Source: Paenibacillus phytorum
Lineage (GTDB): Bacteria; Bacillota; Bacilli; Paenibacillales; NBRC-103111
DNA length: 32,987 nucleotides
Reading direction: 5' to 3'
NCBI RefSeq assembly: GCF_013141715.1
Contig: NZ_WHOA01000214.1
Span: 1-32,987, forward strand
A model generated the notes under the pieces. That model had not been told where the DNA came from. It did no database searches and was given only the letters and a program-made list of their open reading frames with translations. Of the stretch, positions 23,991 through 32,987 are shown one piece after another. Each line of letters opens with the position of its first letter. Position 1 is the stretch's first letter. The translations under genes and the position numbers were made by a program.

Positions 23991-26351
23991 ATGCGGTTTA
24001 AAAACAAAAAAAATCGAAGATATTTGCGTAAAATTTATCAGTGGATTGCATTAGCTATGCTATTGCCGCTAATTTCGTTTGCACTTATTGCATTTGTCAA
24101 AGTGGAGCAGGCTGTATTGGATAATGAGTATCAAGCGAACAAAAAAATATTGTACGAGGTAAAATATAATATTAACTTCATGGACGATATGATTGTTAAT
24201 TCTATTTTATCTATGTACTATAACCCCGAAATTAGCCCATTGATATTTAATAATCATGTGGATTTTACAGAAATGCTAAATGAAATGAATAAAATCAAAA
24301 CTTCGATCTTAAGTGTAAACCCTTTTATACAATCTATCTATTTGTATAACAGACATATCAAAACGTATTACACGACGCAAGCAGACTTGTTATTCAAAGA
24401 TACCAATTTTGAAGCTTTGCTTCAATCCAAACAAGAATTACCAAAATTGAAACCTATACCGAGAAAAATCGAATACAACATAGAGAAAGATAAGAAAAGA
24501 TATGAGAATGTGGTCACTTATTTAATGTATGACTTCAAGGATGAGCTAAATCAACCTGAGGGCGCTTTAATCGTAAACGCTAGTACCGAATGGCTTCTCA
24601 ACAGTATTAAAGAGATTAATATGGTTGACGAAAAGCGGCATGATCAAATCATGATCCTTGACGATAATGGTGGAATTGTCGGGCATGAAATTGAAGAAAA
24701 AGGCACTTTGCAAGATTCTTTGAAAGCGATTTATCAACAGCACCATAGTGAACAAGCCTCTCCAGATAACACGGGATATTTTACAGAAGACATAAATGGC
24801 AAGAAGTATCTTATTACTTATACGTTTGTAGATAAAATGAATTGGACATTAGTGAAAGCACAACTATACGATGAAGTGTTTCAAAAAATCAGTACATTGA
24901 AATATACATTAATTGTGATTATCGTTGCTTTTATGATTCTGGCATTTATGGCTTCTATTTTTATTTCTCGGAAAATTTATAAACCGATTGATACTTTGGT
25001 AAAGCATGTCGTATCCAACGTAACTGAAATGGATCAATCCCATTCGAAGGACGAGATATCATATTTGAACAATGCGTACCAGTTTTCAATTGATCAATTA
25101 AACCAATACAAGCTTAATAAACAATCGGATCGTGAAATTCTGAAAACATACTTCTTAAGGAAATTGCTAATAGACAGCCAATCGGTTACTAAAGATGAGT
25201 TTGACAAAGCAGGATCTGAGTCAGGAATTGGCTTATCACAGGACGAACCCGGACTCGTTTGTATTGTGAAAATCGATAATCGTGCTCAATTTGAGGGGAT
25301 GTTCAGTCCGTTTGATCGTGATCTTTGTACATTCGGCATCATTAACATTTCGCTGGAACTATTGTCTGAATGTTATCGGGTTGAAGTCGTTGAAATGAAA
25401 AATGATCATATGGCCTTTATTTTAAATATAGATGGGTCTGACAAAGAAACTATGGTTTTGGAAATAACCGCACTTTGGAATAAGGCACAATCGTATATAA
25501 GTCAATACTTCAAAGTATCTATTTCTATTTTTATTAGCGACCGTTGCGAAAATCTGCATGATTTGACCGACAAGTATGAGGTGGCTTTGAATAATTCAGT
25601 CTACCGTTTACTATTTGGCAAGTCTTGCGTTCTGACGAACAGGACCATTAAAGCCAATACAGACAATTCACAGGTTGGTTTTTCCGTTTCGTTGGAAAAG
25701 AAACTAGTCGATTCGCTAAAAAGCGGGAATGTCCTTTCGGCAGAAGAAACGCTGATTAAACTGTTTGATGAAATTGCCAAGTTGAACTACAATAACGTCT
25801 TTTTATCTATTATGGGTTTAGTCAATACGTTAAAACAGATGACAGAGGAAATTAACAGGAGTAGATTAGAACCTTTGCTAATCAATTACAACTTACTGTC
25901 CAACCAGCTATTCAGTATGGAAACATTGGATGAGCAGTACGACAACATTTTGCAAATTTGCAGAAGTATCGTAACCAAAGCGGAACGGACAGAGACCGAT
26001 AAACATTCCATCATCAATAACACGGTTATCGAGTTAATTCAAGCCGATTATGCGAACCCAGCCTTGTGCCTACAGTATATCTCAGAAAAATTGAATGTAT
26101 CTGCTAAGCAAATTAGTAAGATTTTCAATCAACAGTACGCTAGATCGGTTGCAGATTATATTAATGATGTAAGATTGGAAAAAGCGGCGGAATGGTTTGG
26201 AAGTTCCAATCGCAGTATTAAGGAAGTTCTCCAAAAAATCGGTGTGGAAAATGAGAGCTACTTTTACAAACTGTTTAAAAAGAAATACGGCGTTACGCCG
26301 AAGGAATATATTTTAAATAAACATGTACAGGGAACTAGGCAAGTGAACTAA
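23991..26351 (+). CDS. Membrane-anchored AraC-family regulator with extracellular sensor (second copy)
   Basis: A 786-residue one-component regulator, similar in plan to the one at 5697-7961 but clearly divergent. Transmembrane helices lie at about 17-40 (WIALAMLLPLISFALIAFV) and 303-325 (TLIVIIVAFMILAFMASIFI). The region between is a Cache-like extracellular sensor. The C-terminal AraC domain (about 674-775) contains LQYISEKLNVSAKQISKIF and ESYFYKLFKKKYGVTPKEYI. ATG 23991 is preferred over TTG 23976 because GAGGTGG, which overlaps that TTG, lies 5-6 bases before the ATG. It is followed by a strong terminator and then the beta-helix gene, which it may control. Two sensors of this type suggest that two substrates or two arms of the pathway are sensed separately. 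Confidence 0.9.
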   Translation: MRFKNKKNRRYLRKIYQWIALAMLLPLISFALIAFVKVEQAVLDNEYQANKKILYEVKYNINFMDDMIVNSILSMYYNPEISPLIFNNHVDFTEMLNEMNKIKTSILSVNPFIQSIYLYNRHIKTYYTTQADLLFKDTNFEALLQSKQELPKLKPIPRKIEYNIEKDKKRYENVVTYLMYDFKDELNQPEGALIVNASTEWLLNSIKEINMVDEKRHDQIMILDDNGGIVGHEIEEKGTLQDSLKAIYQQHHSEQASPDNTGYFTEDINGKKYLITYTFVDKMNWTLVKAQLYDEVFQKISTLKYTLIVIIVAFMILAFMASIFISRKIYKPIDTLVKHVVSNVTEMDQSHSKDEISYLNNAYQFSIDQLNQYKLNKQSDREILKTYFLRKLLIDSQSVTKDEFDKAGSESGIGLSQDEPGLVCIVKIDNRAQFEGMFSPFDRDLCTFGIINISLELLSECYRVEVVEMKNDHMAFILNIDGSDKETMVLEITALWNKAQSYISQYFKVSISIFISDRCENLHDLTDKYEVALNNSVYRLLFGKSCVLTNRTIKANTDNSQVGFSVSLEKKLVDSLKSGNVLSAEETLIKLFDEIAKLNYNNVFLSIMGLVNTLKQMTEEINRSRLEPLLINYNLLSNQLFSMETLDEQYDNILQICRSIVTKAERTETDKHSIINNTVIELIQADYANPALCLQYISEKLNVSAKQISKIFNQQYARSVADYINDVRLEKAAEWFGSSNRSIKEVLQKIGVENESYFYKLFKKKYGVTPKEYILNKHVQGTRQVN

Positions 26352-26367
26352 ATAAGATTTTTAAAGA

Positions 26368-26414
26368 GGCCCTTTAGTGTACTTGAACGATAAGTACAAT
26401 AAAGGGCCGTTTTT
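26368..26414 (+). terminator. Strong rho-independent terminator after the second AraC gene
   Basis: A perfect 9-base-pair GC-containing stem (GGCCCTTTA / TAAAGGGCC) is extended by an inner GTACTT/AAGTAC pairing. It ends in TTTTT. It begins 16 bases after the stop codon. Confidence 0.88.
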
Positions 26415-26511
26415 ACAATGAAAAATGCAATGAAATGCTCTTTTTACACTAGGATTTTGTGAACTGGTTAAAGTAAGATGTGGTCAAGAAGAGAGAGAGG
26501 GGGGGATATTA

Positions 26512-26568
26512 ATGTTGGTTAAAACGTATGCGCATCAACCCAGGTGGGAGCAGAAAACTATTAAATAA
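26512..26568 (+). promoter_or_regulatory. Candidate leader peptide upstream of the beta-helix gene
   Basis: An 18-codon frame (MLVKTYAHQPRWEQKTIK) begins at ATG 26512, preceded by a G-rich ribosome binding site (a run of nine G with GATATTA spacing). Its stop codon TAA at 26566-26568 overlaps the AAAGGAGG of the next gene. This arrangement would couple translation of the large gene to passage of ribosomes through the leader. A frame this short could arise by chance. Confidence 0.3.
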
Positions 26569-26586
26569 AGGAGGAAGGTAAATTCA

Positions 26587-29500
26587 ATGGGCAAATTTTT
26601 AAAGAAAATTACATCAATAGCATTGGCTTCAGCAATGGTAATGACGACATTTACATTTGCCAATACAATAGTAAGCGCAAGAGAGGTAAACGTTCAATCT
26701 CAACGGAATGTAATGGAAATAATTTATGTTTCTACAAACGGTAATGACACTTCCGGTGACGGTTCACAGGCCAATCCGTTTGCTACTTTACAAAGGGCGC
26801 AACAAGCAGTGCAACAAATTAATCAAAACATGACAGGCAATATCATAGTTAGCATTGCGCCAGGCGACTATTACATGCCAAGTACTCTTAACCTTACGTC
26901 GCAAGATTCCGGCACAAACGGCTACAACATTGTCTATGAAAGCTCGGGCGGAATTGGCGCTGCAAAGCTTTATGGTGGTATACCTGTTGATTCGAACGGC
27001 TGGACACAAGCCGCCCAAAGCGACGTTACCAACTACGGTATGCTAACAAGCATGGTAGGTAAGGTGTGGAAGGTTCAACTGAACAAAGCGGACTATCCCA
27101 CAACATTCAGCGGTCTGAATTCATCGGCTTTTAATACATTATATGTCAATGATGCGCGGGCAACTTCGGCAAGAACGCCAAACCTTATTCCTCAGGCTGG
27201 ATTCCCCGAAGCCAAGGATACCTATAACCGCGTAGCCGGAAGTTCCAATGGCACTAATATTCAAATCAATAAGAGTGATTTAACTGCAGATCAGATCAAC
27301 GGATTGCAGCTAGCGCAGCAAAACGGTGAGGAAGTTGCCCAAGTGTTCACTTGGGACGGCGGTACCGGTGGTGTTAACGGTACGTGGGACTGGTTTACCG
27401 ATACGGAACCTGTTGCAAGTGTAACCGTTGGTACCTCAACAATTACACTGAACCAGCCACAAGCAAATGTTTCGGATTTCTATAACAGATACCAATATAG
27501 AGTAAAATATACAGTAAGTAACGGTTCGAGATATTTCCTGCAACATAACCTCTCGTTCCTTGACACACCGGGCGAATACCATTATGACAAAACAACAGGC
27601 GTACTTTACTACTATCCGGCCGATGGAACGATGACAAATAAAACCGTTGTCACGCCAACCATGCAAACTGTCATCAATCTGCAGGGTACACCGAAGGCAA
27701 ACCCCGGTGATCAACCCAATCCGACGCTGCAAGTACACAACATTGTTTTTGATGGTCTTGCCGTAAAGGACACAGAGTTTAGTGACTATTACAGCTATAC
27801 ATATAACTATGGTGATGCTAATGGTGGCATTGGTCAATTCCCGCCGGTAGCATTGAAGCCGGGCGTAACTCTGCCGGCATATGCTGAATCTGCCGAACGT
27901 CCGGCTTTCCAAGTTGGCAGTATTACGATGCAAGGCACCAACAACATAACAATCAAAAACAGTGACATAAAAAATGCTGGTATATATGGCATCTTTATGC
28001 TCGGTGACAATCAGTACAACACGATTGATAACACCACGGTTGAGCACACCGGTAACGGGGGGATTTCCATCGACGGCGGATATCCTGGCGTCGGCAAATA
28101 TTCCAACCATCATACGATTAACAATGTTCTTATCCATGACGTCGGTCAGCTTGTAGGTCATGGGGTTGGTCTTACCGTTATGAGTTGTGGTCAGAGCACA
28201 TTTAGTCACTTAGAGATTCATAATTCGCCCAAACGCGCAATGCTTATTCTTGGTGGTTACCCTCGCGGAGGGCAAAGTGCAAACCCGAATTTCGATAACG
28301 TAAGAGATAACTATACTGTCGGCAATCATTTCTCATACATCTACGTGCACCACACACATCAAGATGCAGGCGAAGATAGCGCTGTATTCATGTCCTGGCT
28401 TACTGCCGGAGGCGGACAATGGTATTCTTCGGGTACCCAGCACGGATCAAATGATGTTAACCATCTAACAACGAACCTGTCACAAATTGATACTTCAGTT
28501 GATCGTTATAATTATATGGATCAAGTGCTTATCTCTGATATAGGTACTGCGGCTTCTGTACATGAAAAAAATTCGGTTGGCGGATTGGATACTGCTATGG
28601 GCGCAACCGGGTTTGTTTTTTCAAACATTCAAGCACTGAACACGCAAAGTCACTCATTGGCCATTCGTCCTGGCAGCTATGGTGATATGTACATTTTCCA
28701 AAATACCACAAACAATGTCGACAGCGTAACTAGCGTGAAGTCGTTTGACCCGTCAAAAATGCAATACGGTTTAATTGGTTTAACGCCGTCCTTCCCGACT
28801 GAATTGCTCGGAGCGAATAGACACGTCTACCAACAAACAATACCGTCAAATGTATATTTTTCGGATACGTTTAACTCAGATACACTTGACATGACAAAGT
28901 GGGTAGTAGAAAAAGGCAATGTAGATATGTCTATGGGCATATTGGCAAATCCGACCGACCCGCGGCTTGGTATACGCTCGCTTCCAATTTATACACCACT
29001 TAATCCGAGCGGTGTTGTTGTCAGTCGTCCCTTTGCACAGCCACTCAATAAGGTTGTAACTGTCAAGTTTTTTGACAGACATAAAGATTATTTCTTGGGA
29101 GACACGCCAACAACCTCACCGCCGGATCCAATTTTAGCGCATATGTACTTGCGTGCCGATGATGGCAAAAACATATTGGCAATTGGCGCTAACGGTAATG
29201 TGTCGAAAGATTTCTATACCATTCAAAAGGGCAATCAGTCGATTGTAACTAATGTGCGCCGTGATTTCGGTTGGCGTACCCTTACGATGGACTATTCCTC
29301 CGGAACGAATGTAAAGATATCTATAGACAATCAGCAAGTTGCTGATTACACCTCAGCAGACGGTGTCACCACTGCATTCACATACGCTGGTATGGGGGAC
29401 TGGGGAACAAGTTGGCCGGATGGAAAATCGGTCGGCAGTTCGACAGATTTCAGCGACTTTTACATCCATGGTGGCCAGGACGCTCAGCCAGTTCAACCTC

Positions 29501-32500
29501 TTATAACCGTTCCGCCAACAGCAATGCCGACTCAGATCTACTCTGAGAATTTCAGTCAATACTTGATTGGCAGCACGGTTAGACCGACTGGCTGGGTAGA
29601 CAGCAGAGACGGTTCTTCAAATGCCAAGTCCTCCTATAAAATCGTGCAAGGCGCAACAGTCGGCCAAGCCGTGCAGATCACAAATCCGGACAATGTTGTA
29701 TTCTATGGTTTGGGTAATTCATCACTGACAAATTACACATTGACTTTCCAAATGAAGTTTGTGTCATGGTCGGGCAATTCTAACGGCACATACGCAAATT
29801 TTGGCCCATCCGTCTATGTCAGTAGCAATAGTGGAGGGAATGTATCCCGTTATGAGCTCAGGTATAATTATCCGAATCTCTCGAATGGTCAATGGGTTAT
29901 TTACCAAAGAGGCGGTAACCCCACCGACAACAATTTAGTAACCAATATCCAAATGCCTGCCGGCTTTGATATGAGTAACTGGAACACTTACAAAATTGTA
30001 GCGGGAAATGGTGGTATCACATACTACGTCAATGGCACTCAAGTTGCACAAGTATCCAATCCTAGCAATGCTTTTGGTGGCTTTGGCTTTGGCGGATATG
30101 ATGCTACGTTTAATGTGGCAGACATTAGCCTTGTTCAGAATCCTGTTAATCCTCCACAGACGAACCTATCATCCGGCACGTATAGCAACCCGCAAAGCGT
30201 AACCATTACACCGGCAAATTCAAGCGATTCTGTGTATTACACCACAGATGGTTCCGACCCGGCTATTTCTGGAACACTTTATTCTGGAAATCCGATTAAC
30301 ATCAATTCCAGCTGTATCCTCAAAGTTGTAGAGGTGAATGCAGGGGTATACAGCGAGACAGTCGGGTATAATTACACGATAAGCGGAACAACGGCCGTGG
30401 AGACGGCAGTGGGTGTAAACAAACAACCGCTTCGTGATGCAATTGCCAATGCAATGTCGGTTACACAAGGAAACTACTCAACGACAAGTTGGGATGCTTT
30501 TATGTCTGCAATAGCTGGTGCCAATTCGGTGTTCAAAAACAACAGTGCAACCGGCTCCGATGTAATAAACACCATTGTCGGGTTGCAAACAGCCAGGGCT
30601 AAACTTATACCTACATTCTCGAGCGGCACTAATACTCTTTATTCAGAGAACTTCAGCGGGTACACAGTAGGCAGCACCTCAGCACCAACTGGCTGGTCGA
30701 ACAACAGGACCGGCACCCCGAGCCTTGCACCTGTTTACAACCTTGTTTCCGACACAACAGACCCGAACAATGCAAGCGGTAAGGCATTGGATATTAAAAT
30801 ACCGGATACCATTGCCTACACCAATTTAGGCAACTCGTCGTGGACGAATTACACAGCCACCGCGAATATCAAATTTATTGGCTGGGGATCTAATCCAGGT
30901 TCAGCGGCATACGCAAACTTCGCCCCCCTTTCTGTCTATGTAAGTGCCATTAGCGGCGGAAATGTTAGCCGCTACGAGCTTAGGTATGTTTACAATAATC
31001 TAACAAACGGTTCATGGATTATCTATCAACGCAATAATAGTGGTTCACCAGCCGATAAAACGCTTGTGAGCAACATTCAAATGCCGTCCGAGTTCGATAT
31101 GAACAACTGGAATTCTTACAAAGCTGTCGCCAGCACATCGTCTATCACTTTCTACGTTAACGGTACACAGGTGGCGCAGGTGCCAAATCCATCAAACGCT
31201 TTTGGAGGTGTTGGCTTTGGCGGAATTGACAACGAATTCCGCATTAACAACCTAACTGTAGCTTCCAATGCTTCGTCAGTGGCGTCGCCCGTGTTAGATA
31301 CTGCCGCCGGAATATACGCAAATCCGGTTACTGTGAATGTAACACCAGGCACCTCTGGCGACAGTGTTTACTATACGCTGGATGGCTCCGACCCAACAAT
31401 AAACGGAATGCTGTATACGGGTCCCATAGCCATCAATAACAGTCGTACATTGAAAATGGTTGAAGTGAATAGCAGTGGGTATTCTTCTTCTGTTTCCTCA
31501 CATGCCTACACAATCACTCAACCTGCCGCTGCCACTCCAATGGTGGTTGTAAATCCGCGGTCACAGACTGTAACCGATCCTCAGTCAGTATCATTCGGTA
31601 CAATGGCATACGCTTCTGATGGTGGAAATCTCACTTATCAGTGGCAGGTTTCAACCAATAACGGTACAACATGGAGCAACATCAGTGGCGCGACAAGCAG
31701 CACGTATACAACTGCTTCACCGGTAACAGTTGCTAACGATGGTACAAAGTATCAGTGCTTGATCACAAACACAAATGACTCACTCATGTCGGCAATCTAT
31801 CCAACACCCGCCGCAATCTTGAATGTCGTAGAGATGCCAACGAATGCGAATTCTTTAACTATCTCAGCAAAGAGCGTAACCCCTCCCGATAGTGTCAGCA
31901 ATGGAACTAACGGGCCTACAGGTACCGCATCCGTGACATTCACTGCTACTCAAGCTGGCACCTATTACTATAAAGTAGTGTACAGCGGGGCCGCACAACC
32001 AACGATTTCCACATCTGGAGCCGGAGTAACCAGTAATGTAGGCGATAATACCATCAGTATTCCAAATCTCGCACCGTATGTGCCATATACGGTCTATGTC
32101 CAAGAGAAGGATTCGAACGGCAATCTAAGTAACATTCTCAAAATGGATATTAGGAGTGGCACACCTATTCTTCGTTTTTCAACATCTGGAAACGGTACTG
32201 TAACCCAAGGCAGTGAGGGCAGTTATCTTTCGGGTACGGCAATGCCCGTTGTTGCAACTCCGGCTGCAGGGTCATACTTCCTTAATTGGACTGCATCCAA
32301 TGTAGGGGTGTTTGCTGATGCGAACAGCACATCAACTGAATTCGCCACATCGTTCTATGATAATACCGTAACAGCAAACTTCTACAATGTGTCGAACTTT
32401 AATGCATCGACTACTAGCATAGTAAACGGCGGAACAAACACCGACCTAACTATTGATGTTGAGGGCACAAATTTAAACAATCCCGGTGCTGCCGTTGGCA

Positions 32501-32987
32501 TGTACGTGTTAGTGAATGGCCAAAGTTATGTTGTAACAGCGGGTACGCAAACTGTAAATGTTTTAGCTCCTTCAAGCGGTGATAATATGATAGTTCAGCT
32601 TTATGACCAGAATGGCAACCTGCTCGGATCCACATCGATTATGATTGAATCCGACCAGATAGACGTCGCATTGGATAAAGCGAATCTTACTATCGGTTAC
32701 GCTGAGGGTGACAGCGAAGTAGGTGTAACGAAAAACGTTCATTTGGTAACGAGCGGTGCGAACGGGACAATAATTACATGGAGCAGTGACGCTACATCTG
32801 TCATCGACGCAAACGGTAAGGTAACCCGCCCGTTATCGTCCGATGCGACTGTAAGGCTATCAGCAACGATCACAAAAGGTACTTTCTCGGACACAAGGAC
32901 GTTCGTACTTAACGTATTAAAGGGGGTTCCTCTGGTCGACGCCGTGTTGTCTGCAGACATTACAGCACCAACCAATAGGGACGTAAC
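26587..32987 (+). CDS. Giant secreted right-handed beta-helix protein, multi-modular (3' end outside window)
   Basis: The frame is open for 2133 codons to the window edge, with no stop. A signal peptide (1-31, ending VSA) precedes a right-handed beta-helix domain (about 43-750) that opens with YVSTNGNDTSGDGSQANPF and ATLQRAQQAV. Such domains occur in polysaccharide lyases and in several glycosidase families; I cannot fix the family. Accessory modules follow: a concanavalin-like domain (756-964), another (984-1185), a chitobiase-C-like domain (1192-1266, YYTTDGSDP), a FIVAR-type helical domain (1277-1343), and a second copy of the concanavalin and chitobiase-C pair (1351-1645). Ig-like, FN3-like, bacterial-repeat and atrophied Ig domains run to the edge. 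AAAGGAGG gives a strong ribosome binding site. Cell-surface anchoring is likely encoded beyond the edge. Confidence 0.85.
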   Translation, partial: MGKFLKKITSIALASAMVMTTFTFANTIVSAREVNVQSQRNVMEIIYVSTNGNDTSGDGSQANPFATLQRAQQAVQQINQNMTGNIIVSIAPGDYYMPSTLNLTSQDSGTNGYNIVYESSGGIGAAKLYGGIPVDSNGWTQAAQSDVTNYGMLTSMVGKVWKVQLNKADYPTTFSGLNSSAFNTLYVNDARATSARTPNLIPQAGFPEAKDTYNRVAGSSNGTNIQINKSDLTADQINGLQLAQQNGEEVAQVFTWDGGTGGVNGTWDWFTDTEPVASVTVGTSTITLNQPQANVSDFYNRYQYRVKYTVSNGSRYFLQHNLSFLDTPGEYHYDKTTGVLYYYPADGTMTNKTVVTPTMQTVINLQGTPKANPGDQPNPTLQVHNIVFDGLAVKDTEFSDYYSYTYNYGDANGGIGQFPPVALKPGVTLPAYAESAERPAFQVGSITMQGTNNITIKNSDIKNAGIYGIFMLGDNQYNTIDNTTVEHTGNGGISIDGGYPGVGKYSNHHTINNVLIHDVGQLVGHGVGLTVMSCGQSTFSHLEIHNSPKRAMLILGGYPRGGQSANPNFDNVRDNYTVGNHFSYIYVHHTHQDAGEDSAVFMSWLTAGGGQWYSSGTQHGSNDVNHLTTNLSQIDTSVDRYNYMDQVLISDIGTAASVHEKNSVGGLDTAMGATGFVFSNIQALNTQSHSLAIRPGSYGDMYIFQNTTNNVDSVTSVKSFDPSKMQYGLIGLTPSFPTELLGANRHVYQQTIPSNVYFSDTFNSDTLDMTKWVVEKGNVDMSMGILANPTDPRLGIRSLPIYTPLNPSGVVVSRPFAQPLNKVVTVKFFDRHKDYFLGDTPTTSPPDPILAHMYLRADDGKNILAIGANGNVSKDFYTIQKGNQSIVTNVRRDFGWRTLTMDYSSGTNVKISIDNQQVADYTSADGVTTAFTYAGMGDWGTSWPDGKSVGSSTDFSDFYIHGGQDAQPVQPLITVPPTAMPTQIYSENFSQYLIGSTVRPTGWVDSRDGSSNAKSSYKIVQGATVGQAVQITNPDNVVFYGLGNSSLTNYTLTFQMKFVSWSGNSNGTYANFGPSVYVSSNSGGNVSRYELRYNYPNLSNGQWVIYQRGGNPTDNNLVTNIQMPAGFDMSNWNTYKIVAGNGGITYYVNGTQVAQVSNPSNAFGGFGFGGYDATFNVADISLVQNPVNPPQTNLSSGTYSNPQSVTITPANSSDSVYYTTDGSDPAISGTLYSGNPININSSCILKVVEVNAGVYSETVGYNYTISGTTAVETAVGVNKQPLRDAIANAMSVTQGNYSTTSWDAFMSAIAGANSVFKNNSATGSDVINTIVGLQTARAKLIPTFSSGTNTLYSENFSGYTVGSTSAPTGWSNNRTGTPSLAPVYNLVSDTTDPNNASGKALDIKIPDTIAYTNLGNSSWTNYTATANIKFIGWGSNPGSAAYANFAPLSVYVSAISGGNVSRYELRYVYNNLTNGSWIIYQRNNSGSPADKTLVSNIQMPSEFDMNNWNSYKAVASTSSITFYVNGTQVAQVPNPSNAFGGVGFGGIDNEFRINNLTVASNASSVASPVLDTAAGIYANPVTVNVTPGTSGDSVYYTLDGSDPTINGMLYTGPIAINNSRTLKMVEVNSSGYSSSVSSHAYTITQPAAATPMVVVNPRSQTVTDPQSVSFGTMAYASDGGNLTYQWQVSTNNGTTWSNISGATSSTYTTASPVTVANDGTKYQCLITNTNDSLMSAIYPTPAAILNVVEMPTNANSLTISAKSVTPPDSVSNGTNGPTGTASVTFTATQAGTYYYKVVYSGAAQPTISTSGAGVTSNVGDNTISIPNLAPYVPYTVYVQEKDSNGNLSNILKMDIRSGTPILRFSTSGNGTVTQGSEGSYLSGTAMPVVATPAAGSYFLNWTASNVGVFADANSTSTEFATSFYDNTVTANFYNVSNFNASTTSIVNGGTNTDLTIDVEGTNLNNPGAAVGMYVLVNGQSYVVTAGTQTVNVLAPSSGDNMIVQLYDQNGNLLGSTSIMIESDQIDVALDKANLTIGYAEGDSEVGVTKNVHLVTSGANGTIITWSSDATSVIDANGKVTRPLSSDATVRLSATITKGTFSDTRTFVLNVLKGVPLVDAVLSADITAPTNRDV
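29536..30384 (+). repeat. Internal module repeat, copy 1 (concanavalin-like plus chitobiase-C-like)
   Basis: Copy 1 includes YSENFSQYLIGST, GGNVSRYELRYNYPNLSNG, NIQMPAGFDMSNWNTYK, YVNGTQVAQVSNPSNAFGG and YYTTDGSDPAISGTLYSG. The equivalents in copy 2 are nearly identical in order and spacing. Confidence 0.7.
30637..31518 (+). repeat. Internal module repeat, copy 2 (concanavalin-like plus chitobiase-C-like)
   Basis: Copy 2 includes YSENFSGYTVGST, GGNVSRYELRYVYNNLTNG, NIQMPSEFDMNNWNSYK, YVNGTQVAQVPNPSNAFGG and YYTLDGSDPTINGMLYTG. It is separated from copy 1 by a FIVAR-type helical module at about 30415-30615. The pair reflects an internal duplication. Confidence 0.7.

Noticed and set aside
24723..24736. 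TGAAAGCG motif within the second AraC gene
   Set aside because: It lies inside a coding sequence and diverges after the core, so chance is the simplest explanation.
27436..28209. 257-codon open frame on the minus strand opposite the beta-helix gene
   Set aside because: It lies fully within the signal-peptide-bearing plus-strand frame, shows no recognisable domain, and has no convincing ribosome binding site.
1..32987. CRISPR arrays, tRNA or rRNA genes
   Set aside because: No regularly spaced repeats, tRNA-like cloverleaf or rRNA sequence was recognised on either strand.

Overview
The window looks like a low-to-mid GC Gram-positive chromosome, most likely Paenibacillus or a close relative. 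This is inferred from strong purine-rich ribosome binding sites, CcpA-type cre boxes, two membrane-anchored YesN-type AraC regulators, an LplB/YtcP-style sugar importer without its own ATPase, and very large secreted multi-domain enzymes. No tRNA, rRNA, CRISPR array or intact mobile element was seen.

Most of the window is one polysaccharide-utilisation region aimed at a uronic-acid-containing, probably sulfated polysaccharide such as a glycosaminoglycan or similar. Positions 1-4603 (+) carry the end of a GH35 beta-galactosidase, a Gfo/Idh/MocA oxidoreductase and a GH2 glycosidase, closely spaced as an operon. Positions 4604-5696 form a decayed junction with short coding remnants, including the C-terminal part of a sporulation sigma factor of the SigK type (compare B. 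subtilis spoIIIC), plus hairpins. Positions 5697-7961 (-) encode an AraC regulator with its own membrane sensor. Diverging from it are a GH88 unsaturated glucuronyl hydrolase (8370-9584), two ABC permeases and a lipoprotein binding protein (9800-13386), and a 1838-residue secreted PL8 polysaccharide lyase (13686-19202). Then come an S1 sulfatase (19517-20890) and a heparinase II/III-like lyase fused in frame to a MacB-type ABC ATPase (20999-23359). A second AraC/sensor protein (23991-26351) is followed by a strong terminator and a giant secreted beta-helix protein that runs off the right edge (26587 onward).

The inferred workflow is as follows. PL8 cuts the polymer outside the cell by beta-elimination. 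The binding protein and permeases import unsaturated oligosaccharides, using an ATPase encoded elsewhere. Cytoplasmic GH88 removes the unsaturated uronate, the sulfatase removes sulfate, and GH35, GH2 and the oxidoreductase process the remaining sugars. Control appears to combine carbon-catabolite repression (cre boxes at 8313, 9727 and 13644) with local induction by the AraC regulators. A 59-base promoter element is shared, without gaps, by the GH88 gene and the transporter operon.

The most unusual points are the lyase-ATPase chimera, a frameshifted remnant of a second PL8 lyase between the intact PL8 gene and the sulfatase, the split SigK-type fragment, the shared 59-base promoter element, and the open-ended beta-helix protein with duplicated modules and a possible leader peptide.
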